From Kutzneria buriramensis (GTDB lineage Bacteria; Actinomycetota; Actinomycetes; Mycobacteriales; Pseudonocardiaceae): a DNA stretch of 64,000 nucleotides. The notes below the pieces were generated by a model that searched no databases, was not told the DNA's origin, and saw only the letters and a program-made list of their open reading frames with translations. The translations under genes were made by a program, and so were the position numbers. Where the stretch lies: contig NZ_QUNO01000014.1 of the NCBI RefSeq assembly GCF_003387475.1, forward strand, positions 248,001-312,000, read 5' to 3'. Positions within the stretch are counted from its first letter, which is position 1. Each line of letters begins with the position of its first letter. Positions 42,864 through 52,615 of this stretch are shown piece by piece.

Positions 42864-44536
42864 GGGATCTCCATGGTCACGGTGGTTGGCCCCCCGACCG
42901 GACTCAGCACGGTCAGCACGCCGTCGAAGGTACCGAGTCGCCGCCGCACGCCCAGCAACCCCGTGCCGCCGGCGACGTCGGCGCCGCCGTGACCGTCGTC
43001 GTGCACGGTGATCAGCAGCTGGTGATCGGCATGGTGCACGCCGACCCGCACCCGGGCCGCCCCGGAATGCTTGGCGGCGTTGGTGAGCAGCTCGCGCACG
43101 GCGAAGTAGGCGGCGGACTCGACCGGCGGATCGACCCGTCCGGGGAGGTCGGCGGCCACCTCCACGTCCAGCGGGCAGTCCAGCGCGACCACCCGGATCG
43201 CGTCGGCCAGCCCGCGTTCGGCCAGCACCGGCGGGTGGATGCCGTGCACCAGCTCGCGGATCTCGTTGAGCGCGGTGGAGGTGTTCTCCCGCACCTCGAC
43301 GATCAGCCGGCGCGCGGTGGCCGGATCCACGTCCAGCAGCCGCTCCACGGTGCGCAGCGCCATGCCCATCGCGACGAGCCGACCCTGCGCGCCGTCGTGC
43401 AGGTCCCGCTCGATCCGGCGCAGCTCGGCGGCCTGCGTGTCCACGGCGTCGGCACGGGTCTCGGTCAGCCGCTCCACCCGCTGCGCCAGCCGCTCGGCCT
43501 TGGTCGACGCGAGCAGCACCGGCGTCCAGCGGTCGTACCAGCGGCGCAGGGTCGGCGCGAGCAGGAGCGCCAACGCCGTCGCCACGGCCCCGGGCGGCAC
43601 GAGCCACCAGACCTGATCGTGCCGCCACAGGAAGCTGATGACCGTAGTCACCTGCGCGAAGCCGACGAACAGCGCGACGCACGGCGCGGCCAGCAGGGCG
43701 AGGGCCACCAGTGGGTTGAGCAGCATCCACAGGAAGTCGCGCCTGGTCGCCGGGTCCGCGCTGAGCCAGGCCAGCCGGGCCAACCGCACCGGGATCGTCG
43801 GCGAGCGGAACAGCCGCCGCCCGAGCCGGTACCGGCCGTCCGGTTCGGGCCGAGGTGGCGTCGGCGCCGGCCGATACGGCGACTCGATGCCGCCGATCCG
43901 CCGCCGGTAGTGGTTGGTGAACCCGCGCGAGTTCTCGACCAGCACGATCACCGGCCACGTCACGCCGGTGAACGCCAGCGCGAGCAGCGCCACGTGCAGC
44001 GCCGCGATGAGCAGTCCGGCCAGCGACTGCACGGCCAGTTGCCCGCCGTCGAGCAGCAGCATGACCCGGTCCCGCACCCAGATCGGCCACGGCCGCCGCT
44101 CGCCGAGCAGCGCTCGCGTCCATCGCCCGTGCCAGCGCAGCGCCGGTTGTCCGACTACCGCGGCGGCCAGCCCCAACACTGTGCCGACGACCGGATTCAC
44201 CAGCAGCCACACGAGGTCGAGCCAGGTCGCCCCGTCCGAGGACAACCAGTGGGCGCGCAGCCGGTAGTTCGGCACGCGCGGGGTGCGGTACAGGTTCCTC
44301 CGCACCTCGTACATGCCGTCGGGGCGCGGCCGGGGCGGTGGCGGCGCGGCGTTGTACGGCGAGGGGATCGGCGCGTCGCACCAGTCGCCGGCCAGCCGAC
44401 GCGCGACCACCGGCACACGGCGGATCCGCAGCACGACCGGCGTCACGCCGAAGATCAGCGCGACGAGGTCCGCGACCGCCAGCACCGGGCCGAGCGCACC
44501 CAGCGCGAGCAGTGCCAACCCCCTCAGCCGTGCCAC
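42815..44536 (-). CDS. NarL-type histidine kinase with duplicated sensor module
   Basis: Predicted 573-residue membrane kinase. The N half holds two copies of a membrane unit: SPYNAAPPPPRPRPDGMYEV ... RTPRVPNYRLRAHW ... LLVNPVVG and SPYRPAPTPPRPEPDGRYRL ... RSPTIPVRLARLAW ... MLLNPLVA. The kinase core follows with ELRRIERDLHDGAQGRLV (H), RELLTNAAKHSGAARV (N box) and a G box, TGLLGVRRRLG. GTG at 44536 heads a five-gene chain kinase, regulator, PptH, PptT, HD. The signal is unknown; the proline-rich extracytoplasmic-like repeats suggest envelope sensing. Confidence 0.9.
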   Translation of the reverse strand: MARLRGLALLALGALGPVLAVADLVALIFGVTPVVLRIRRVPVVARRLAGDWCDAPIPSPYNAAPPPPRPRPDGMYEVRRNLYRTPRVPNYRLRAHWLSSDGATWLDLVWLLVNPVVGTVLGLAAAVVGQPALRWHGRWTRALLGERRPWPIWVRDRVMLLLDGGQLAVQSLAGLLIAALHVALLALAFTGVTWPVIVLVENSRGFTNHYRRRIGGIESPYRPAPTPPRPEPDGRYRLGRRLFRSPTIPVRLARLAWLSADPATRRDFLWMLLNPLVALALLAAPCVALFVGFAQVTTVISFLWRHDQVWWLVPPGAVATALALLLAPTLRRWYDRWTPVLLASTKAERLAQRVERLTETRADAVDTQAAELRRIERDLHDGAQGRLVAMGMALRTVERLLDVDPATARRLIVEVRENTSTALNEIRELVHGIHPPVLAERGLADAIRVVALDCPLDVEVAADLPGRVDPPVESAAYFAVRELLTNAAKHSGAARVRVGVHHADHQLLITVHDDGHGGADVAGGTGLLGVRRRLGTFDGVLTVLSPVGGPTTVTMEIPCELSSRRTSTCSEPD

Positions 44537-44617
44537 CCGTCGAGTGTGGCCGAACGGTCGGCGCGCCGGCAGTGCAGCTGTCTCCACCTTTGCCGCCGAC
44601 GGGCCTAGGCTGCCCGG

Positions 44618-45094
44618 GTGGCGGACTTCGACGAGATCAAGGCCGTGTTCTGGGGCGACGGCACCTACGACGTGCAGCCGCCGCTGACCGACGAGGCCGT
44701 CCGGGAGGCCGAGGAGCTGCTCGGCGTGTCGCTGCCCGCCGCGCTGATCGACCTGCTGCGGATCCAGAACGGCGGCATGGTCGCGTGCGGCCGCCGACGG
44801 TTCCCGACCACGGCGCCGACCTCGTGGGCCGCGGATCACGCGCCGCTCACCGATCTGATGGGCATCGGGCGCACCAAAGGCGTGACCTCGCTGCTCGACG
44901 TGCCGTACCTGATCGAGGAGTGGGAGCTGCCGGCCGGCCTGGTGCCGGTGTCCGGCGACGGCCACTGCTGGATCGCGCTGGACTACCGCCGGTCCGCGGA
45001 GCCCACGGTGACGTGGGTCGACACGGACCTGCGCGCCGAGCTTGCCCTCGCCCCGGACTTCCGGTCCTTCGTAGAGGGTCTCACAGGTCGATGA
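44618..45094 (+). CDS. SMI1/KNR4 (SUKH) family protein
   Basis: Predicted 158-residue SUKH-fold protein. PPLTDEAVREAEELLGVSLP and ALIDLLRIQNGGMV match the SUKH N-terminal helices; VSGDGHCWIALDYR is the family's glycine-tryptophan strand. In bacteria SUKH proteins often serve as immunity factors against nuclease toxins, yet no toxin gene is adjacent. GTG start; it ends inside the last 14 bp of the convergent SMP-30 gene. Confidence 0.85.
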   Translation: MADFDEIKAVFWGDGTYDVQPPLTDEAVREAEELLGVSLPAALIDLLRIQNGGMVACGRRRFPTTAPTSWAADHAPLTDLMGIGRTKGVTSLLDVPYLIEEWELPAGLVPVSGDGHCWIALDYRRSAEPTVTWVDTDLRAELALAPDFRSFVEGLTGR

Positions 45095-46091
45095 CGGCGA
45101 CGCCCCGAGCGCGCAGGCTGCCCAGATAGAGCTTGCCGTCGTGCTGCCGCACGCCGGTGACCATGTGGTAGCCCGGCGCGGAAGTCTGGAGGTCACGGAC
45201 GATTTCGCCGGCGTCGTTCACGGCGACGACCCAGGTGGTGTGCACCTCCAGCTTTGTCAAGACGGCGGGCGGCAGGGCCCAGGTGGCCTTGCGCAGCAGG
45301 GGGTGCCGCGCCGCGGTCCAGTCCAGCACCGGGTTGCGCGGCGAGGCCAGCGCGACCCAGATCAGGCCGTCCTCGCCCGTGCTCAGATTGTCGGGGATGC
45401 CCGGTAGGTTGTCGGTCAGGACCTCGCTCTGACCGGCGTCGGGTCCCGTCAGCCACACCCGGCGGAGCCGATAGGCGCCGGTCTCGGCCACCGCCACGTA
45501 CGACTCGTCCGCCGACAGCGCCACGCCGTTGGCGAACTGGAGGCCGTCCAGGAGCTCGGTGACCTCGCCGGACACGTCCCGGCGCAGCAGCCGGCCGGTG
45601 CCGCCGTGCTCCAGCAGATCGGCCACGTAGTGCTCCAGGTCGAACCGCTGCGTCGAGTCGGTGAAGAACACGGTGCCGTCCCGCGCCACTGCAGCGTTGT
45701 TGCACAGATGCAGCGGCCGGCCGGCGGCCTGCTCGCGGCCGGGCACCAAGGCCTCCACCGAGCCGCCGTCCGGATCGACGGCGAGCAGCCCTCGCACGGC
45801 GTCGCACACCAGCAGTCGGCCGTCGCCGAGCAGCTCCACACCCAGCGGCCGCCCGCCGGTGTCGGCCACCTGCACGATCTCGCGGCCGTCGGCGGACAGC
45901 CGCAGGATGCGGCCGTCCTCGACGCCGGTCACCACGCGGCCCTGCTCGTCGACGACCACGTCCTCGGGGCCGGTCCCGTTGACGGCGAGCACCTGCGGCA
46001 CGGGCATCGGCGGCGAGCTGTCGGCCCGGCGCGCCCGTTCGGGAGCGGCCGGCGGCTGCCAGATGACCGGTTGGATGGACGGACGAGCCAT
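45081..46091 (-). CDS. SMP-30/strictosidine-synthase-like beta-propeller protein
   Basis: Predicted 336-residue six-blade propeller. Repeated blades read GPEDVVVDEQGRVVTGVEDGRI, RPLGVELLGDGRLLVCDAVRG, HLCNNAAVARDGTVFFTDST and FANGVALSADESYVAVAET; E, N and D at metal positions fit lactonases or related hydrolases. ATG start behind AAGGAGAG. It follows the asparaginase by 21 bp in one operon. The substrate is unknown. Confidence 0.85.
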   Translation of the reverse strand: MARPSIQPVIWQPPAAPERARRADSSPPMPVPQVLAVNGTGPEDVVVDEQGRVVTGVEDGRILRLSADGREIVQVADTGGRPLGVELLGDGRLLVCDAVRGLLAVDPDGGSVEALVPGREQAAGRPLHLCNNAAVARDGTVFFTDSTQRFDLEHYVADLLEHGGTGRLLRRDVSGEVTELLDGLQFANGVALSADESYVAVAETGAYRLRRVWLTGPDAGQSEVLTDNLPGIPDNLSTGEDGLIWVALASPRNPVLDWTAARHPLLRKATWALPPAVLTKLEVHTTWVVAVNDAGEIVRDLQTSAPGYHMVTGVRQHDGKLYLGSLRARGVAVIDL

Positions 46092-46112
46092 TTGACTCTC
46101 CTTTTGGGGAGC

Positions 46113-47102
46113 TCACTCCTCGCCGGTGAACGCCTTCCGGATGTCGTCGGTCCCGGCCCGGGCGGCCAGCAGCTGGCGCAGCAGGATGCGGGCCTTGACC
46201 GGGCTGAGGAAACCGGCCCCGATCAGACCACGGCGCAGCAGATCCTGCTCGGAACCGGGAAAGCCGTACGTCTCGGCCAGCACCGGCCCCGCGCCGGTCC
46301 GGGAGGCGAGGATCACCGGCATGCGCTGGGCCAGCGCGGTCAGCGGCTCCACCATCGCCACCGGCACGTGCCCGGCCCCGAAGGCCGCCACCACCAGGCC
46401 GTCCACCGCGTCACCGATCGCCTTGAGCACGGTGCCGTCGTCGCCCAGGGTCACCGTCACCAGGCCGATGGTCGGCTCCGGCGCGCCCTGCGGCACGTAC
46501 ACCTTGAGCACGTCCGCCGGCCGGTTCAGCAGCCGCAGCGAGCCCTCCACGACGTAGCCGATCGGTCCGGTGTTCGGTGACACGAAGGCGGCGATACTTG
46601 CGCTGTGCGCCTTGGAGACGTGCCTCGCGGCGTGCACCTCGTCGGCGAACACCACCACGCAGCCCAGCCCGTCGGCCTGCTCGCTGCCTGCCACCTGCAC
46701 CGCCGCGAGCAGGTTGGCCGGACCGTCGGCGCCGGCCAACGACGGATTGCGCATCGCCCCCGTGACCACCACCGGCGCGCCGTCCAGCACGCTCGTGTCG
46801 AGGAAGAACGCCGTCTCCTCGATGGTGTCGGTGCCCTGCGTGACCACCACACCCCGGGCCCCGGCGTCGATCTCGGCGGTGATCAGCTCGGCCAGCGCCG
46901 TCAGGTCGTCGAAGCCGACGGAGGCGCCGGGCAGGGCCCGGAACGCGACGGTCCGCAGCTCTATGTCGACCTTGTCCAGCCCCGGCACGGACGCCAGCAG
47001 CTGATCGACGTCGAGCGCCGGCACGGCCCCCGTGCTGCCGTCGGCCGGCCGGGCCATGGCGATGGTTCCACCGAGCGCGATCACCGTCACGAAGTCGGTC
47101 AC
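46113..47102 (-). CDS. L-asparaginase-like amidohydrolase
   Basis: Predicted 329-residue asparaginase/glutaminase. VIALGGTIAM contains the first catalytic threonine, and VVVTQGTDTIEETAFFLD contains the second TD pair; VTGAMRNPSLAGADGPANL is also typical. No signal peptide, so probably cytoplasmic. GTG start with only a weak ribosome site. Upstream lies R4, which separates it from the APH gene. The neighbouring propeller hydrolase is probably cotranscribed. Confidence 0.9.
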   Translation of the reverse strand: MTDFVTVIALGGTIAMARPADGSTGAVPALDVDQLLASVPGLDKVDIELRTVAFRALPGASVGFDDLTALAELITAEIDAGARGVVVTQGTDTIEETAFFLDTSVLDGAPVVVTGAMRNPSLAGADGPANLLAAVQVAGSEQADGLGCVVVFADEVHAARHVSKAHSASIAAFVSPNTGPIGYVVEGSLRLLNRPADVLKVYVPQGAPEPTIGLVTVTLGDDGTVLKAIGDAVDGLVVAAFGAGHVPVAMVEPLTALAQRMPVILASRTGAGPVLAETYGFPGSEQDLLRRGLIGAGFLSPVKARILLRQLLAARAGTDDIRKAFTGEE

Positions 47103-47148
47103 CTGAACTGGCGTACCACATCACCAGAGCTGTGTCACTGTGCCTGTG

Positions 47149-47297
47149 CCGCGCGTTCCGCGCGGGGCGAGGCCGCTCGTGACCGGTGCCTTCGCTTGCC
47201 GAATTTCGACCGCCGCATCGGCTCGCCGGTGGGGCGCGTCGAGCGGCGGCGATCGAAATTCGCCAACCACTCCAGGCGCCGGCGCGGCCTCGCACGC
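47149..47297 (+). repeat. Structured repeat R4 (long-loop form)
   Basis: R-family copy with the GCCGCGCG-TTC-CGCGCGGGG leader. Stems: GCGAGGCCGC (47167) / GCGGCCTCGC (47284), CCGGTGCCT (47183) / AGGCGCCGG (47274), TTGCCGAATTTCGA (47196) / TCGAAATTCGCCAA (47253, one mismatch), then CCGCCGC / GCGGCGG capping a long loop. It starts 8 bp after the APH stop codon read on the minus strand. It combines the short-form leader of R1/R3 with the long loop of R2/R5. Confidence 0.88.
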
Positions 47298-47301
47298 CTC
47301 A

Positions 47302-48135
47302 TCAGAGGTCATCTGTATGAGCCGCGAGCCAGCGGGCCAGTTCCGCGTCCGCCTCGGCCTGCCGGGCCGGCAGCCGCCGGACACTGGCCTGGAGCCAGAT
47401 CTGCGTCTGCAGCCAGCGAATCTCCCCGCACAGGTCCAGCAGTTCCGGGTCGTGCGAACCGGGGTAGGCCGCCAGCGCCGCCTCGCCGTCCAGCAGCTTC
47501 GTCCGACGCATCAGCGCGAGGTCCCACTCCAGCGGCCCGCGCCAGGTGTCCTCGAAGTCGTTCCAGACCAGGCCATGCGGTGTGGCCAGCACGTTGCCGG
47601 GGTGCGCGTCGCCGTGCAGCGCCCGGCCGCCTCGAGGCAGCAGAGCCGCCAGCCGCTCGTGTTCGGCCCGCAGCAGCTCGGCGTGCTCGCCGAGGAACGG
47701 CAGCCCGAACACCACGTCGTCCAGCGGCCCGGTCGCGGGCAGCGGGTCCGAATAGTCGGCCAACGCCTGGTGAAGATCGGCCAGCGAGGCCGCGAAATCC
47801 GCGGACTTGATCGATACGGAAGGGTCGTGCGGCGTGAACGTCCAGAAGGACAGGGTCACGCCTTCGTGAACCACCGGCCCGCGAGGCAGCTCGGCGCTGG
47901 GCGCGACGACCGGGACGTCCCGCGCGAGCAGGTGATCCACCACGGACAGTTCGCGGCCGAACCAGTCGGCGACCGGCGTGCGGACCAGGCCCGTGGTGCC
48001 GGCGGCCCGCGCCACGACCGGCGACGGCCGCAGGTGGACGAGCACGTTGCTGCCGTTTTTCAGCACGGCGGGGTCGGTCGACCGCACCCCGTGGGCGGCG
48101 GCGTAGGAGACCGCCGCCCGAATCGCCTGTTCCAT
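47302..48135 (-). CDS. Phosphotransferase family protein (APH fold)
   Basis: Predicted 277-residue kinase-like protein. The catalytic loop RALHGDAHPGNVLATP (HGDxHPxN) and metal loop LVWNDFEDTWRGPLEWDLAL (D in NDFED) are intact, while the N lobe is only loosely conserved (NVLVHLRPSPVVARA). Many such proteins phosphorylate small alcohols or antibiotics; no specific substrate is indicated. ATG start at 48135 lacks a clear ribosome site. Confidence 0.85.
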   Translation of the reverse strand: MEQAIRAAVSYAAAHGVRSTDPAVLKNGSNVLVHLRPSPVVARAAGTTGLVRTPVADWFGRELSVVDHLLARDVPVVAPSAELPRGPVVHEGVTLSFWTFTPHDPSVSIKSADFAASLADLHQALADYSDPLPATGPLDDVVFGLPFLGEHAELLRAEHERLAALLPRGGRALHGDAHPGNVLATPHGLVWNDFEDTWRGPLEWDLALMRRTKLLDGEAALAAYPGSHDPELLDLCGEIRWLQTQIWLQASVRRLPARQAEADAELARWLAAHTDDL

Positions 48136-48265
48136 GCCGGAACATGCTGTCACGGGCGGTGACGGGGGTCACTCGATTTCCCCACCGGCGGCCCAGCCGA
48201 GCTGACCTGATCTGCTCGGTCTACGATCCGTGTGGTTTCCCGAGATGACACTGGCTGGAGGCATC

Positions 48266-50008
48266 GTGACGGCCGTAGCACCGCAGCCGATCGCTACGCG
48301 TCCCTATCCGACGCGAACGACGGTCAAGGGTTCCCTCCTGCTGCGGTTGTTCCGTACGACGGACCACAAGCAGATCGGAATCATGTACCTGGTCACCTCG
48401 TTCGCCTTCTTCATGGTCGGCGGCGCGATGGCCCTGCTCATGCGCACCGAGCTGGCCCAGCCGGGTCTGCAGTTCCTCTCGCAGGAGCAGTTCAACCAGC
48501 TGTTCACCATGCACGGCACGATCATGCTGCTGCTGTACGCGACCCCGATCGTGTTCGGCTTCGCCAACTTCGTGCTGCCGCTCCAGATCGGCTCGCCGGA
48601 CGTCGCCTTCCCGCGGCTGAACGCGTTCGCCTACTGGGCCTACGTGTTCGGCGGCACGATCGTCGTGGCCGGCTTCCTGACCCCGGGCGGCGCGGCCGAC
48701 TTCGGCTGGTTCGCCTACACCCCGCTGTCGGACATGGTCCACTCGCCGGGCGTCGGCGCCGACATGTGGATCACCGGTCTGATCCTGTCCGGCCTCGGCA
48801 CCATCCTCGGCGGCGTCAACATGATCACCACGGTGGTCTGCCTGCGCGCCCCCGGCATGACCATGTTCCGGATGCCGATCTTCACCTGGAACATCCTGGT
48901 CACCTCGATCCTCGTGCTGCTGGCCTTCCCGATCCTGACCGCGGCCCTGTTCGGCCTGCTGGCGGACCGGCACCTCGGCGCGCACGTGTTCGACCCGGCC
49001 AACGGCGGCGTCATCCTCTGGCAGCACCTGTTCTGGTTCTTCGGCCATCCCGAGGTCTACATCGTCGCGCTGCCGTTCTTCGGCATCGTGTCCGAGATCT
49101 TCCCGGTGTTCAGCCGCAAGCCGTTGTTCGGCTACAAGGGCCTGATCTACGCCACGCTGGGCATCGCGGCCCTGTCGGTGACCGTGTGGGCGCACCACAT
49201 GTACGCCACCGGCGCCGTGCTGCTGCCGTTCTTCTCCTTCATGACCTTCCTGATCGCGGTCCCGACCGGTGTGAAGTTCTTCAACTGGATCGGCACCATG
49301 TGGAAGGGGCAGCTGACCTTCGAGACGCCGATGCTGTTCAGCGTCGGCTTCCTGATCACCTTCCTCTTCGGCGGCCTGACCGGCGTGCTGCTGGCCGCGC
49401 CGGCCATCGACTTCCACGTGTCCGACTCGTACTTCGTGGTCGCGCACTTCCACTACGTGCTCTTCGGCACCATCGTGTTCGCCACCTACGCGGGCATCTA
49501 CTTCTGGTTCCCGAAGATCACCGGCCGGATGCTGGACGAGGGCCTGGGCAAGCTGCACTTCTGGACCACCTTCATCGGCTTCCACACCACCTTCCTGGTG
49601 CAGCACTGGCTGGGCGCCGAGGGCATGCCCCGCCGGTACGCGGACTACCTGAGCAGCGACGGCTTCACCACGCTGAACACGGTGTCCACCATCGGCGCGT
49701 ACATCCTGGGCGCGTCCACCCTGCCGTTCCTGTGGAACGTGTTCCGCAGCTACCGCTACGGCGAGGTCGTCGAGGTCGACGACCCGTGGGGCTACTGCAA
49801 CTCGCTGGAGTGGGCGACCTCCTGCCCGCCGCCGCGGCACAACTTCACCTCGCTGCCGCGGATCCGCTCCGAGCGCCCGGCGTTCGAGCTGCACTACCCG
49901 CACATGGTGGAGCGGCTGCGGCTGGAGGCGGAGTACGGCCACACACCGGCCCCGTCCGAGGCGCTGACCGCGGCCGTCACGGGTAGCGACGACCCGACGG
50001 AGAAGTGA
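48266..50008 (+). CDS. ctaD: Cytochrome c oxidase subunit I
   Basis: Predicted 580-residue core subunit of the aa3 terminal oxidase, twelve membrane helices. The binuclear-centre ligands are visible in [16 protein letters not shown] (His-Tyr pair), WAHHMYATG (CuB histidines) and [14 protein letters not shown] (heme histidines); TMHGTIMLL is the low-spin heme ligand. GTG at 48266 is chosen behind GGAGG. Followed by a strong terminator and then serB, the same neighbour order as in mycobacteria. Confidence 0.96.
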   Translation: MTAVAPQPIATRPYPTRTTVKGSLLLRLFRTTDHKQIGIMYLVTSFAFFMVGGAMALLMRTELAQPGLQFLSQEQFNQLFTMHGTIMLLLYATPIVFGFANFVLPLQIGSPDVAFPRLNAFAYWAYVFGGTIVVAGFLTPGGAADFGWFAYTPLSDMVHSPGVGADMWITGLILSGLGTILGGVNMITTVVCLRAPGMTMFRMPIFTWNILVTSILVLLAFPILTAALFGLLADRHLGAHVFDPANGGVILWQHLFWFFGHPEVYIVALPFFGIVSEIFPVFSRKPLFGYKGLIYATLGIAALSVTVWAHHMYATGAVLLPFFSFMTFLIAVPTGVKFFNWIGTMWKGQLTFETPMLFSVGFLITFLFGGLTGVLLAAPAIDFHVSDSYFVVAHFHYVLFGTIVFATYAGIYFWFPKITGRMLDEGLGKLHFWTTFIGFHTTFLVQHWLGAEGMPRRYADYLSSDGFTTLNTVSTIGAYILGASTLPFLWNVFRSYRYGEVVEVDDPWGYCNSLEWATSCPPPRHNFTSLPRIRSERPAFELHYPHMVERLRLEAEYGHTPAPSEALTAAVTGSDDPTEK

Positions 50009-50028
50009 CCGTCAGCTGAACAGTGTGA

Positions 50029-52069
<2,041 letters not shown>

Positions 52070-52073
<4 letters not shown>

Positions 52074-52435
52074 CCGTCTCCGTCCAACGCGTCGGCGAGG
52101 GGCGCTTCGTCGCCCGCACCGCCTCCGGCGCCACCGTCGACGTCGGCGGCCCCGGCTTCTCGCCGGTTGAGCTGCTGGAAGCCGCCCTCGCCGCCTGCGC
52201 CGCCATGACCGCCGAGCAGCTCATCACCCGCCGCGCCGGGGCTGACTCCACCTTCACCGTCGTCGCCACCGGTGCCGAGGCCGAGCACGAGGTCCGCGGC
52301 GTCGACGTCGCCTTCGACCTGCCCGCCGACGAGCCCCTGGCCACCGTCGTTCCCCGCGCCGTGGCGCGTGCCTGCAAGGTCAGTCGCACCGTCGAGCACG
52401 GCGCCCCGGTCGCCGTCCACCTGCGGCCCGAATAA
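52070..52435 (+). CDS. OsmC family protein
   Basis: Predicted 121-residue OsmC/Ohr-fold protein. SPVELLEAALAACAAMTAEQL contains the expected catalytic-type cysteine at the start of the long central helix, and a second cysteine lies in VARACKVSRTVE. Proteins of this fold reduce organic hydroperoxides. ATG start overlaps the PTH2 stop. A hairpin lies just downstream. Confidence 0.88.
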
Positions 52436-52456
52436 CGCCTAAGAGACATTCTCCTA

Positions 52457-52480
52457 CCCGTCGATCACTCGATCGACGGG
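52457..52480. terminator. Hairpin downstream of the OsmC gene
   Basis: CCCGTCGATC-ACTC-GATCGACGGG, a perfect 10-bp stem with a 4-nt loop, 21 nt after the OsmC stop. Likely ends the serB-PTH2-OsmC operon. Confidence 0.65.
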
Positions 52481-52543
52481 CGCTTGTTGACGACGGGGGT
52501 GAATAAGACCGAACTTCGTTGGCGAAACTGAAGGAGGTCGACG

Positions 52544-52612
52544 ATGACCGACGAGTTGCGCCAGGCGAAGCGGCCGGTCAGCGCCGCGCTGGCCGGCCCC
52601 ATCGCCGCCTGA
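52544..52612 (+). CDS. Small ORF (22 aa) with strong ribosome site
   Basis: Reads MTDELRQAKRPVSAALAGPIAA. AAGGAGG lies 6 nt before the ATG, one of the best sites in the window. A 10-codon GTG ORF (52499-52531, NKTELRWRN) ends just upstream. PVSAALAGP resembles the N-terminus of DUF2231 membrane proteins, which would make this a truncated relic. It could also be a real small peptide. It lies antisense to nothing known and 3 bp before the end of the convergent lipB-dinG frame. Confidence 0.45.
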   Translation: MTDELRQAKRPVSAALAGPIAA

Positions 52613-52615
52613 CGG

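Noticed and set aside
44618-45094. SUKH protein as immunity gene of a polymorphic toxin system
   Set aside because: No toxin, secretion or repeat-protein gene adjoins; stand-alone SUKH proteins are common.
48136-48265. GTGAC-GGGG-GTCAC repeat before ctaD as an operator
   Set aside because: Arms of only 5 bp in GC-rich sequence and no usable -10/-35 spacing; likely chance.
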